From Legionella_A sp963772805 (GTDB lineage Bacteria > Pseudomonadota > Gammaproteobacteria > Legionellales > Legionellaceae): DNA of 64,000 bases. The stretch is from assembly GCA_963772805.1 (NCBI GenBank), contig CAVYYU010000008.1:744001-808000 (forward strand), given 5' to 3'. Positions 25,948 to 35,011 of the stretch are shown here, in pieces (positions within the stretch are counted from its first letter, which is position 1; each line of letters starts with the position of its first letter). The notes below the pieces were generated by a model. That model was not told where the DNA came from. It saw only the letters and a list, made by a program, of their open reading frames with translations, and did not search any database. Made by a program: the position numbers and the translations under genes.

Positions 25948-26271
25948 TCAATCAAGAATATGCAACCCATGTTTCTGAATAACAAAAAGCAACTTCAATT
26001 CCATGCCGCTTGGGCGCTTTGCACCAGACTCCCATTTTTGAACTGTTGATTTGCTGGTATTTAAATAACGTGCAAACACGGGCTGACTGACATGGTTTTT
26101 CTCACGAAGTTCTTTTATTTGGATCGGCTCTATTTCTGAAGCGCTCATAACACAGGACGCATCAAAATGTCTCATTGTTGTTTTATTAATAGCACCAACA
26201 TCAAATAATGCTTGCGCAGAAGAGTGGATAGCTTCCATGGCGTCACTTTTATATTTACGTGTTGTTTTCAT
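25948..26271 (-). CDS. Antitoxin/regulator, HTH (HigA/NadS-like)
   Basis: A 107-aa protein with a C-terminal XRE-type HTH: IKELREKNHVSQPVFARYL, then STVQKWESGAKRPSG and KLLFVIQKHGL. This is the pattern of antitoxins that follow RelE-type toxins. Directly upstream and overlapping by 17 nt is the tail of such a toxin, the rest of which is missing. The antitoxin is intact, hence an orphan. It may still repress in trans or neutralise a related toxin elsewhere. Confidence 0.82.
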   Translation of the reverse strand: MKTTRKYKSDAMEAIHSSAQALFDVGAINKTTMRHFDASCVMSASEIEPIQIKELREKNHVSQPVFARYLNTSKSTVQKWESGAKRPSGMELKLLFVIQKHGLHILD

Positions 26272-26384
26272 AGCAAATCTCCACTAACATCTTCTCTTGC
26301 AAAAGCTGCTTTATCTGCTGCTCCCTTAAACCCGCATAAGCTTTAGCGAGAAGTTTAAAATTTTCGAGCTCTTGGTCACTAATT
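26255..26384 (-). pseudogene. C-terminal remnant of a RelE-type toxin
   Basis: Open frame reading ISDQELENFKLLAKAY, then REQQIKQLLQEKMLVEICYE to a stop at 26255 inside the antitoxin gene. The ending (..LA.....L....I...L..G.L.EV) is that of RelE/HigB toxins paired with NadS-like antitoxins. The frame is cut at 26384, exactly where an inverted-repeat relic begins. Confidence 0.7.
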
Positions 26385-26545
26385 GTTAATCAGCGCGATG
26401 AGTTGACCCTGCTTCAGCGCCTAAAGTTGCCCCCCGTTAAATGCCAATTATTACATTAATGATCAGTGTGTTGTGTTTCAGTTACGGGGTTAACGTTGGA
26501 CGCTGTTTTGCCCCCGAAAGGGGTCATTTTTGCATGCTGATTAAC
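26385..26545. repeat. Inverted-repeat relic of a mobile element (161 bp)
   Basis: Ends 26385-26394 (GTTAATCAGC) and 26536-26545 are exact complements, and TGACCC follows nine bases further in at both ends. There is no ORF. Probably a deletion derivative or MITE of an IS. Confidence 0.55.
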
Positions 26546-26872
26546 ACTGATACCATTTTAACGATTACCCTACCGCCCTCATGGAAGTAATTTTACCTTA
26601 TTTTTGCCTCACTGTCGCTGGCACAGAGGGATGTAAATTTCTTGGTGAGACTGCATTTTTGCAGTCTTCTCCTAAATTTTAGCGCCAGAGAATAATTAAC
26701 ATCACCCAACAAGGTAAATAATACGGGGCTTTTCTTTACTCAGTCCCTTTTTTCGTTCTCACAAGAAAATCAGCTGCAAGAAGTGAAAGGGTTTGATCTT
26801 TAAATTGAGGGCTTTTTTTCGGACTGCTGTTGTGGCTGTGTTATTATCGCTCATTATTCACCTCTGCTAATA
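26546..26872. other. Gene-free region left of the Tn3 transposon
   Basis: 327 bp without a recognisable gene or strong structure. The last five bases, TAATA (26868-26872), are the left target duplication of the Tn3-family transposon. Confidence 0.5.
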
Positions 26873-26912
26873 GGGGTCCTGTGGAAGAACCCCCAAAAGT
26901 GGGCGTTCTGAG

Positions 26913-29900
26913 TTAAGCCACCTTCCAGAAGTGCCGTTTTAAATGTTTTTCAAGCTCATTGACCATCGCATCCACATCAATATCACCATTGCTCTTTTTA
27001 AAATTGTACTTACCAGTGAATGCAATGTGCGACCAAGCAATAGGTGAAATCCTGGCAAATTCATCAATAATTGCCTGGCTAACCCCATCGGCGAGCATTC
27101 TTTCATAAACGGTGTTCAAAATAATAGCGTTATAGGCGATGATAGAATTTGCAACCAGTCTTACTGCATGTGCGCTGACCTGATTGTTTACTATTTTTTT
27201 ACCCTTAAAAACTCCGCGATAAATTTTTCTAATGAGACCTTGGAGCTGGTGGTAGGCCTCTGTTCGGTTTCTAGCGGTCCGTATGGCTTTTCTTAGACCC
27301 ATATTATCAATCAAATTCAACACATGCGTACTTTTAAATATCGTATTATACTCAACCAGTGCTTTTTTGAGCCCGGCATAGCGCGCATGGGAGTTTAATT
27401 TTCTAACAATGTTACTTTGTGTGTTTTCTTGCAGTAGCAAAGAAAGTAAGACCCGCAAGATATCTCGTTTTTGTGATTTAATCAGATTTTTATCGATAAC
27501 GCCCTGTGACCGAATAACGCCAGTGTAATTATCAGGCATTTTGACTGAATACAAGTTATTTGCCGCCTCCTTTACATCCTTGATGCTCGGTACATAATCA
27601 ACATCGATCGAATCCAATATAACAAAATTGAGTTTATTTAGAGAGTGGTTGTCTCCAGTTACCATATCAATGTTAATGTCTGTTTTATTACCCTGAATAA
27701 CGTCGTATAGAGAGTGCCCTTCATATTCGTTAAGTCCAATATTTTTAGCATTGGCGGCAACAAAGTTTGCAATCAGTGTATAAATCGATAGCCCCGGTGA
27801 TTTTCCAAGATATTTTTTTGAATATCTTGATTGAATGGTGCTTTCACTGGTTGGTAATTTTTGCCCATCAGCATCGGCGAGCAATTTGTCATCCATTAAA
27901 TTCCATAGCTTGAAAATAGACAGCGAATGAATCAGGTTGCCTACCATGTCATTTGCCGCACATAATGTCTCTATGCGTATAAAATCTTCCTGAGTTGAGC
28001 GCATTAAATTGTAATTTAGATCAGACATTTCGGCCATCTTCTCAATACCGATACCAAAGGCATCTGATAAAATACATGCATTAACGGCCAATGCGATGGG
28101 TGTCTTTTTTTTATTGTACCGAGTTTTCATGTGGGTAAAGGATCTCCACATGTTAATGCGATCGCCGATGTACATCATGATGTCTGGTATTTCTACTTGA
28201 GTCAGGGTTCTGAAAAAAGCATCATCCAGTTTATCCAAGCTATCATAACTCAGGCTCCAGACCTGTTCACCGGTTTTCATTTCTTTGATATTGAATGCGG
28301 CATTTTCACCACCACTGATCCGTTGTGTTGTTGTATCCCACGTGGTGTCTAACGCCACAAGGGCTGCATCCAGACGTTCATCACAATAAACTGGGATTTT
28401 AGGATAACCAAATTCATTGGCTATTTTTTCAACATCATCGACTAATGCATCGCTGATCAAATCATGATCGAAGTCGCAGAAAGAAACACTTTCATTGCAA
28501 CAGAGCAGACCTTTATCCAAGCGGCGATACATTTTGTGGTAAACAAAGAACTCGAATAAATGAGGGTCTATCTGTGCATCATCAGGATCTTTTTTCAAAT
28601 AAGGAAGCTGTGTCTTGGATATGGTGTCTTCCAAATCTTGCGGGAATTTAAACGTACATGGGCCTTTGCCACTACCGTAGTGTACTTTTAGTAAATCAAT
28701 AAGCTCCATGATATCACTATCTTTTTTGTAAAATACAAATGGTACCGCCAATAAAATTGGCCTCAAATAAAGTGCAAATAAACGTGATGATTTTAAATAA
28801 AATTCACGCATGGCTGCTTTTGTATCGAAGGTGCTTCCCTGTAAAAATTGCGCCAACGCCGGAAACTGCTCTTCTGGCAAGATCTTATAGGCTGTTTGAT
28901 TTAATTCATCGTGGTTCAGCCCTTTTTTACGGCTGGGGAACCACTTAAGAAACTTAGCCAACTTAGGTAAATCAACAATCAAACCAGAATGGTACTCAGC
29001 TTTTGCCTTTTCTGCATATGCCTTCGCATCAACTAAAATAGCTCTTATATGGTACATAAAACTGGTGATTAAATTATCCATAATCTGTTGATAACGGTGA
29101 TAAATAAAACAAAGAGCATGCAGCCATTGTTGCGGCTTGGATAATCTTCGCAATCTGGAAGCTGCATACTGTTCTGCTATATCAGCGTAATATCGGATAG
29201 CATTTTTAGATAACAGAAGGGTTGGAAGAAAATCCTTTGCAAATTGATACAACTCAGCAATCGCTAAGGCCTTTTCCACTTCGTCACTGATCGCGGTGTA
29301 TGTGAAATTTTTTTGATCAGCACGTATGATGTTTAGCTTGGTTATCCCATCTTCTCGATCGATCAATGTAGATAGCTGTTCTTGTTGCCTCTGGGGCGTT
29401 AACAATACGAGATGATTAAGTCTATCACCTTCATTAGTAAAGGCTTGAGTAAACATATCCTGCAAACTACGGTAGGTCGGAATAACAATTTTTTGATTAT
29501 CAAGATAGACCAGCAGTTGACGAAATGTGTCATGACCTTTGGGATAGTATCGTAGCAATTCACATGTGTGTGCCTCAACCTGAAGGGCTTGTTTCACTGT
29601 CCAGTCTTGATATTCAAACAGATTGAGTATAATTTGTTTTTGCTGGTTTATGCGTTTGCGAGTGATGCTGCCCTGGAACACTGTATCTGTTTTTTTGAAA
29701 AATTTGGCAAGCACATATTGGACATCAGCTTGAACATCATCAAATGTAAAAGTGAAAAATTGGTTCTTGGCTTTGAAGTAGGCAAGCTGCAATATGAAAT
29801 GCACTTTTGTTTTGATGGTACCAAATTGACCCAGGATATCCAATTCGATCTGATTTAGATCAAAATAGAGCTGTTGTTCATTTTGATTGAAAATTGGCCT

Positions 29901-29960
29901 TGCATAGAGATCGGCAATTTCAGCTTCAGGTAGGAGATAAATACGTTTTAGGTTCGTCAT
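26913..29960 (-). CDS. tnpA: Tn3-family transposase
   Basis: A 1015-aa DDE transposase, full length for the family. The N-terminal DUF4158-like region (LPEAEIADLYARPIFN, then LAYFKAKNQFF) is followed by the DDE_Tnp_Tn3 domain, with TGDNHSLNKLNFVILDSID containing one catalytic Asp. The C-terminal NSIIAYNAIILNTVYERML and the ISPIAWSHIAFTGKY block carry the conserved Asn/Trp signature. No frameshift seen. It reads away from the resolvase, with a shared control region at 29961-30106. Confidence 0.95.
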   Translation of the reverse strand: MTNLKRIYLLPEAEIADLYARPIFNQNEQQLYFDLNQIELDILGQFGTIKTKVHFILQLAYFKAKNQFFTFTFDDVQADVQYVLAKFFKKTDTVFQGSITRKRINQQKQIILNLFEYQDWTVKQALQVEAHTCELLRYYPKGHDTFRQLLVYLDNQKIVIPTYRSLQDMFTQAFTNEGDRLNHLVLLTPQRQQEQLSTLIDREDGITKLNIIRADQKNFTYTAISDEVEKALAIAELYQFAKDFLPTLLLSKNAIRYYADIAEQYAASRLRRLSKPQQWLHALCFIYHRYQQIMDNLITSFMYHIRAILVDAKAYAEKAKAEYHSGLIVDLPKLAKFLKWFPSRKKGLNHDELNQTAYKILPEEQFPALAQFLQGSTFDTKAAMREFYLKSSRLFALYLRPILLAVPFVFYKKDSDIMELIDLLKVHYGSGKGPCTFKFPQDLEDTISKTQLPYLKKDPDDAQIDPHLFEFFVYHKMYRRLDKGLLCCNESVSFCDFDHDLISDALVDDVEKIANEFGYPKIPVYCDERLDAALVALDTTWDTTTQRISGGENAAFNIKEMKTGEQVWSLSYDSLDKLDDAFFRTLTQVEIPDIMMYIGDRINMWRSFTHMKTRYNKKKTPIALAVNACILSDAFGIGIEKMAEMSDLNYNLMRSTQEDFIRIETLCAANDMVGNLIHSLSIFKLWNLMDDKLLADADGQKLPTSESTIQSRYSKKYLGKSPGLSIYTLIANFVAANAKNIGLNEYEGHSLYDVIQGNKTDINIDMVTGDNHSLNKLNFVILDSIDVDYVPSIKDVKEAANNLYSVKMPDNYTGVIRSQGVIDKNLIKSQKRDILRVLLSLLLQENTQSNIVRKLNSHARYAGLKKALVEYNTIFKSTHVLNLIDNMGLRKAIRTARNRTEAYHQLQGLIRKIYRGVFKGKKIVNNQVSAHAVRLVANSIIAYNAIILNTVYERMLADGVSQAIIDEFARISPIAWSHIAFTGKYNFKKSNGDIDVDAMVNELEKHLKRHFWKVA

Positions 29961-30106
29961 GCGGGTTCAAAAAAACGGAGGTTTGGATGGACTGGTTTTT
30001 TAGTCAACGAAGGTCGCATTGTACGCCGTTTTTTGGTAAGATAAAGTGGTTCAGTAAATCTTAGTTCAAGATATCGCTTTTCGGTTAGTAAAATGGACGA
30101 ATTTGT
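29961..30106. promoter_or_regulatory. Probable res site between tnpA and tnpR
   Basis: A 146-bp divergent intergenic region in a Tn3 element; by family rule it should hold the resolvase binding sites and both promoters. I did not resolve individual subsites. Confidence 0.5.
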
Positions 30107-30691
30107 ATGAAAATAGGATATGCACGCGTTTCAACCAAAGATCAATTTTTATCCATGCAAATTGATGCACTAAAAAAAGCTGGATGTGATCAGATTCATG
30201 AAGAAATTGCCAGTGGTGCAAAAACAGCGAGACCCGTACTTGAAGAAATTATGCGTAACATTCGGGAAGATGACATTTTGGTCATCTGGAAGCTGGATCG
30301 GCTTGGAAGGAATTTAGCACACTTAATTCATCTGACAACAAAGCTGAGTGAGAAAAAAGTTGGACTAATTAGTTTAAACGACCCGATTGATACGTCAACG
30401 GCTCAAGGACGCATGATGTTCGGTATTTTTGCGTCTCTTGCTGAATTTGAGCGCGAATTAATTCGGGAACGAACACAAGCTGGATTAAAATCTGCAAGAG
30501 CCCGTGGACGAAAGGGAGGTAGACCTCCAGGGATGTCTCAAGCAGCAATAGAAAAAGCTGCGATAGCTGAGGCTCTTTATAAAAACGGAAGCATCCCAGT
30601 AAAAAAAATTGCTGAACAATTAAATATTTCGAAAACAACGTTGTATTTATATTTAAGATATCGAAACGTTGATATAGGTATTAAAACATGA
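30107..30691 (+). CDS. tnpR: Tn3 resolvase (serine recombinase)
   Basis: A 194-aa resolvase that resolves transposition cointegrates at res. It has the catalytic serine in GYARVSTKDQ (Ser9), the KLDRLGRNLAHLI motif with conserved Arg residues, FASLAEFERELIRERT, and a C-terminal helix-turn-helix (SIPVKKIAEQLNISKTTLYL). Intact. Downstream an 11-bp hairpin (30831-30841 with 30848-30858) may end its transcript. Confidence 0.95.
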   Translation: MKIGYARVSTKDQFLSMQIDALKKAGCDQIHEEIASGAKTARPVLEEIMRNIREDDILVIWKLDRLGRNLAHLIHLTTKLSEKKVGLISLNDPIDTSTAQGRMMFGIFASLAEFERELIRERTQAGLKSARARGRKGGRPPGMSQAAIEKAAIAEALYKNGSIPVKKIAEQLNISKTTLYLYLRYRNVDIGIKT

Positions 30692-30830
30692 AGCATATAT
30701 CATACGCACCAACATCCAAAGTGTCACTCTTATAGGCAAGGTCACTCCAAAGGTACTGATACCTAATAAATACATATTACTAAAGGGCTGCCATAGGTAT
30801 GCCCACGCATACTCTGCTCCTACACTGTTG

Positions 30831-30858
30831 CGCATCCTCTTGCATTTAAGAGGATGCG
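30831..30858 (+). terminator. Hairpin downstream of resolvase
   Basis: CGCATCCTCTT pairs with AAGAGGATGCG around a 6-nt loop. No U-run follows; termination is inferred from position. Confidence 0.45.
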
Positions 30859-30951
30859 GTGTTAATATTTTGACCTTATTGATTATAATTGTGATTCAAT
30901 AGAATCAAAATGATTAAAACTACTGATAGCTTGAAAGTGCTGGGGGATACA

Positions 30952-32151
30952 ATGACAAATAGAATTGAAATTCTGCATGTAGCCCAAACCCATCGTGATG
31001 CACTTAGAACTTTAGATGAACATAAAGCTAACGGTGGCACAGGAGCAGCAAGAAATCTGCTGGATATGGTAGTACAATCCCAATTAAAAGTAGCGCAATT
31101 AATCAAAAAACATCCAAACACTCCTGTTGTTAGTGAATCCTGCGGCCGTACCTTGAGTTACCCTCTTACAGATGAAGTTTCCATTCAGATTCATAAAAAG
31201 ATAAAGGAAATTTACTCACAAGGAATGCCAGAAAAACTCGAAAGTCTAACGGATGTTCAAAAAAGATTACTTTATGAGTATGGCGCTCCCTTTTTGTTAT
31301 TTTTCCTTGGTCAAATTAAAACTCTGTATCGTTCCAGTAATGAAGATGGCGAGGTCGCAAATGCTATGAAGCATATGTCGTCAGTCAAAGATAGTGACAA
31401 CTACAACGAGCTCCTGGATATATTAGACGAACCGCGTGAAAAAGAGGCCATTCAGCATGCCATAGAAGCAATTTATTTGGATGATTTAAAAAACAATACA
31501 ACTAATCTACCGAATCATCAGCTGCTGAATAGACAAGTCCTTCTTGTTTATGGCTCAGCCCATAATTTTAAGCGCCATTGCACTAAATCATATTCATCAC
31601 AATATGGACAGCTAGATATAGCAGTTCAAATCATTGATTGCTCGTCTTCCAATAAAATGCAAGAAGCTCCATCGGCCCACAGCCCGGATAAATCAGATGA
31701 AACGCACTTGGCCTGCATTGAAAAATTAACAGCTCTACTTCGTGACTATAAAACGCATTTGGAAACAAGACCCCAAAACAACGATTTCATTTATCAACAA
31801 AAAATAACCGGTGTGAATAAGTTATTGAGCATTTTAGCCGAAAAAGAGTCGCCCACACAGGAATTAATAGAAAAATTCAAAGCTGAATTGATACATAAGG
31901 AAACAAATAACATACCGTCCATTTTTGAAATATTAAACACTCGTCGATTTAACGTGGGCTTTCAAGATGGCAGTATCGCTCTTCTAAAAGGAGTTATAGT
32001 TACACTTGCTTATGTTACCATCCTTCCCGCGCTCTTGGCGTGGCTCATCACGAGCAAGCCCACGTATGGTCATTTCTTCACTATTACAGGACAGGACCTT
32101 ACGAATACATTTCAGTCCATGGGAGTGTGTTCTGTCACTCAGACTCCATGA
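30952..32151 (+). CDS. Hypothetical Tn3 cargo protein (effector-like)
   Basis: A 399-aa protein without a firm family match. An upstream ATG at 30910 is in frame, but GGGGG at 30942-30946 places the start at 30952 (MTNRIEILHV). The first ~200 residues are mostly helical. The segment RQVLLVYGSAHNFKRH resembles the strand-plus-GxxH motif of TraB/ChaN/EreA-type proteins, but this is a weak hint. Residues ~340-375 form one membrane segment (LLKGVIVTLAYVTILPALLAWL). Carriage inside a Tn3 transposon next to a membrane protease gene suggests a mobile accessory trait; function unknown. Confidence 0.55.
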   Translation: MTNRIEILHVAQTHRDALRTLDEHKANGGTGAARNLLDMVVQSQLKVAQLIKKHPNTPVVSESCGRTLSYPLTDEVSIQIHKKIKEIYSQGMPEKLESLTDVQKRLLYEYGAPFLLFFLGQIKTLYRSSNEDGEVANAMKHMSSVKDSDNYNELLDILDEPREKEAIQHAIEAIYLDDLKNNTTNLPNHQLLNRQVLLVYGSAHNFKRHCTKSYSSQYGQLDIAVQIIDCSSSNKMQEAPSAHSPDKSDETHLACIEKLTALLRDYKTHLETRPQNNDFIYQQKITGVNKLLSILAEKESPTQELIEKFKAELIHKETNNIPSIFEILNTRRFNVGFQDGSIALLKGVIVTLAYVTILPALLAWLITSKPTYGHFFTITGQDLTNTFQSMGVCSVTQTP

Positions 32152-32499
32152 ATATACTAAATAGTATAGGCTATAGGAGTGCGCCAGTGGTGACATACAT
32201 CGAGGTCAAGTGGGTGACCATTGTAGGGCCGCCATAGGTACGTCGGAGCAAAATACAAATGTTGCAGAGAAATTTCTGGGCCGCGTAACGAAATAAATGA
32301 GCCCCAAAATGGTTCAAAATCGAGTGAACACCCATCCTGTTTTTTCGTAGATACATTTTTGGTGGTTCTTCCGCACGACCCCAATGAGCTAAACCAAATT
32401 TTGATTATATATGCAATTTGCTCCAGCTCTATTACAGCCTCTTTGCGAAAGCCACTTTTTTGTAACCATTGTAGGATATTTAGTTATGGGAGATTTACA
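32152..32499. other. Intergenic region inside Tn3 with an IS-end footprint
   Basis: No gene. At 32242-32262 it reads GTCGGAGCAAAATACAAATG, matching the outer right end of the ISNCY element (62690 onward) at 20 of 21 positions and diverging afterwards. GCCATAGGTACG at 32230 is also similar to GCCATAGGTATG near 30791. Confidence 0.5.
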
Positions 32500-33267
32500 A
32501 TGAAAAAATTTACAGCAATGCCTAAGATGCGCTTAGGTTTTACAATGTGGCTGATCGGTATGGTAGGCGTTTTATCACTGTTATTTATACTGCCAGCGAT
32601 GTTGCGTAATCAGCCAATCTCACTCCCAATATGGGTCGTATATTTAATACAATTGGTACAAAGTGGAATAATTTTAGCAGTTGCAGTCTGGGTAGGGGTG
32701 GCCTTTGCTCATAAAGTTAGTTTATTTTCTCCTTGTATTGAGGCTCTTGTAACAAAAAAATCATTTTTTGAAAAACTACGTTCTCAACTAGGTCCTGCGT
32801 GTCTTGGGGGATTTATAGTTGGAGTACTTCTTATTGGAATGAGCTTTGTAACCCCTCACGAATTATTATCTGCCGTAACAAAAGATATAAACCCTATACT
32901 TAAAATCTTTACTGAAGTCCTTTATGGAGGAGTCACAGAAGAAATACTTTTACGTTGGGGGGTAATGACTTTAATACTTTGGTTATTATGGCGATTGATT
33001 CAAACCAATGAAAATATTCCTTCTTCCAACTTGTTATGGATTGCAATTATAGCTAGCTCTTTATTATTTTCTTTTGGTCATCTGCCCGCAGCATATATTT
33101 TGGCAGGGCATTTAACATTAGGTATATTTTCCTATGTAATGGTTGGTAATACTGTAGCAGGAATTATGTTTGGTTTTTTATATCAACGATTTGGGTTAGA
33201 GTCAGCAATGATTGCTCACGCCCTGGCTCATCTTGTTGCAGATGCGACAATCTTAGTATTACATTAG
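32500..33267 (+). CDS. CPBP (CAAX/Abi) family intramembrane metalloprotease
   Basis: A 255-aa polytopic protein with about seven membrane helices and the glutamate/histidine motifs of CPBP proteases: GGVTEEILLRWGVMT (EExxxR, motif 1), SLLFSFGHLPA (FxxxH, motif 2) and MIAHALAHLVADA (HxxxN/D-type, motif 3). The family includes the eukaryotic CaaX protease Rce1 and bacterial proteins for bacteriocin immunity or anti-sigma processing. ATG at 32500 is preceded by TGGGAG; the longer open frame from 32359 lacks support. Being the last gene before the right repeat of Tn3, it is cargo. Confidence 0.85.
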   Translation: MKKFTAMPKMRLGFTMWLIGMVGVLSLLFILPAMLRNQPISLPIWVVYLIQLVQSGIILAVAVWVGVAFAHKVSLFSPCIEALVTKKSFFEKLRSQLGPACLGGFIVGVLLIGMSFVTPHELLSAVTKDINPILKIFTEVLYGGVTEEILLRWGVMTLILWLLWRLIQTNENIPSSNLLWIAIIASSLLFSFGHLPAAYILAGHLTLGIFSYVMVGNTVAGIMFGFLYQRFGLESAMIAHALAHLVADATILVLH

Positions 33268-33312
33268 CTTAACTCAGAACGACCACTTTTGGGGGTTCTT
33301 CCACAGGCCCCC

Positions 33313-33643
33313 TAATAGCTTTTACTCCCTTAGTTAGGTGTCCGACATATCAGGGCAGGATCACTATGGCATCAACAGCCGTTGGGCTGATATCTGGAGC
33401 AACCTTATCTTTCTTTTCCCACAATAATAGAGAAAATCATGTGGCCGAAAATCGAGAAATATTAATGAATGATTTAATAGCAAATATCAGATAATTTTCT
33501 TGGACTTTCGGCAACCCCGTCACTAGTCACGCAGGGTTGCCGAAAGTCCAGTTTGTATCAACTTCATCTTTCGGTGAAATCAAATGATCCAGAGAGTTTT
33601 GTTTTCAGGCACCCGGGGGCAAAGTCAATTGCATCTTAATGTG
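33313..33643. other. Region right of Tn3, with strong hairpin
   Basis: It begins with the TAATA duplication. A 42-codon open frame at 33366-33494 (MASTAVGLISGATL) is probably a remnant. A perfect 17-bp stem, 33501-33517 with 33534-33550 (TGGACTTTCGGCAACCC and its complement, 16-nt loop), lies downstream of the minus-strand gene at 33644 and may be its terminator. Confidence 0.5.
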
Positions 33644-34810
33644 CTAGCCGCTCAAACTAGCTGACTTATTAACGCTTACCAATACCTGCTCTTCAACATT
33701 TTCATCGTTACCAGCAACTTGCTGATATTTTGGCAAGGATTTAAAGAAACTTAAACCCGGGGTGTGAACTAGTAAATCCCGCTCATCGACAGAAGGGCTA
33801 TCGGTTATATTTGAATTTACCTTAACCACTATATTTTCTGACTTGCTGGCGTTTTTTCTAATCCAAAAATCCATGCCCAAAAGAAAGGAGGCCGCACCGG
33901 AAAATAATCCAGAAACCGCGGATAACGTAATAATAATGCCTACAGGTGGTAGCGTAACGCCCGCGGCCGTCAGTAACCCCGTCAAAAGACCAACACCTGA
34001 ATAAGTTAATGCGGCATTAACGAGAGAATTACTGATAATACAAAAAAAACCGAAGCTCGAATGGGCGCTGCTTTTCATTTCCTGGAATTTTTCATCAAAC
34101 TTATGACAAAATTTGGCTAAAAAGAAATTATAGAAATAGAACTCGGTAAATGCTCCACCAGTGAATGCCACGCATAAACCAACAATAAGTGCCGGAAAAG
34201 CTGCAACCTGGAAGACTATTAATGCCTCAGTTAACCCCAAAGTAAATAATAAACTTAACCCAATAACATTTCCTGCCGCAATTATATGCCCACAAATTCG
34301 GCCAAAGCTAAGCTCTATAACTTCAGTATTTTCTTCATCGAAGCTTTGTAACCAGGTTTCAAGCTCCTGGATAGTCATGATGATTGCAACAAAAGCGCCT
34401 GTAAATACGGCTAGAGCTGCAAATGGCGTTGTGATACCAAATGTAAACGCTGTCAGGCCGAATAAAAGGCCAGTAACCGCGAATACAACGATTCCTGCAA
34501 TGTATTTAACTCTATTCCATCCGGTTAGTGGCTTTGAGCTTGACTCACTCGTCATTCTCTTTATAAAACTATCCAACAGATCCATGTTGATAAAAAAATT
34601 AACCATGCCACTACTTATTCCACCAAATCCTATGGCCACCAGGTGAATTGCGCCAGACAACAACTTTGTAATTGATGTGACTCCTAAAGCAATACCTCTG
34701 ATAAACAACTCCACTGCAACATAGTTTTGTAAAGCGAGGCCGGTTGCCCCTATTGCTGAAACAACATAGCTAATCCATTGTTTGGTTGTTTCGCTTAATT
34801 GTATGCCCAT
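33644..34810 (-). CDS. Hypothetical polytopic membrane protein
   Basis: A 388-aa protein with about eight to ten hydrophobic helices, Gly/Ala-rich, and a ~60-residue hydrophilic C-terminal tail. I do not recognise a family. The longer open frame begins at 34867, but the ATG at 34810 (MGIQLSETTKQ) follows AAAGGA at the right distance. No transporter signature, no obvious repeats between halves. Multi-helix proteins of this kind with a soluble tail are frequent among Legionellales hypotheticals; a host-membrane location is possible but unsupported. Confidence 0.6.
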   Translation of the reverse strand: MGIQLSETTKQWISYVVSAIGATGLALQNYVAVELFIRGIALGVTSITKLLSGAIHLVAIGFGGISSGMVNFFINMDLLDSFIKRMTSESSSKPLTGWNRVKYIAGIVVFAVTGLLFGLTAFTFGITTPFAALAVFTGAFVAIIMTIQELETWLQSFDEENTEVIELSFGRICGHIIAAGNVIGLSLLFTLGLTEALIVFQVAAFPALIVGLCVAFTGGAFTEFYFYNFFLAKFCHKFDEKFQEMKSSAHSSFGFFCIISNSLVNAALTYSGVGLLTGLLTAAGVTLPPVGIIITLSAVSGLFSGAASFLLGMDFWIRKNASKSENIVVKVNSNITDSPSVDERDLLVHTPGLSFFKSLPKYQQVAGNDENVEEQVLVSVNKSASLSG

Positions 34811-34930
34811 GGTTTTTCCTTTCGAATATTTATTCATAAAAATAATATAAATATTCACCCCTGTCAATCATGTGCTATATTAATATGAGCTCAAATCCTG
34901 ATACTCTTGCCCTCCTGTGAACGTTTTTGG

Positions 34931-34948
34931 TGTGAATAGTAATTGTTT
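34931..34948 (+). promoter_or_regulatory. ARG-box-like site upstream of argR
   Basis: TGAAT, four bases, ATT (34933-34944) fits most of the ARG-box pattern TGAAT-N4-ATTCA; a further half site ATTCA occurs at 34970. Autoregulation by ArgR is the expected meaning. Only a sequence resemblance. Confidence 0.4.
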
Positions 34949-35011
34949 TGAGGGGTGATATGTGTGCTGATTCATATTTTTGATAAGATTACTTAAGAAG
35001 AGGAGAACTAC

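Larger units (their letters stand above)
26873..33312. mobile_element. Tn3-family transposon, 6440 bp, complete, with cargo
   Basis: Terminal inverted repeats 26873-26918 and 33267-33312 match at 44 of 46 positions (core CCTGTGGAAGAACCCCCAAA). A 5-bp duplication TAATA flanks it (26868-26872, 33313-33317), the hallmark of Tn3 transposition. Contents: transposase (minus), a divergent resolvase, then two plus-strand cargo genes. The transposase stop lies inside the left repeat and the last cargo stop touches the right repeat, so the whole unit moves together. Confidence 0.95.
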
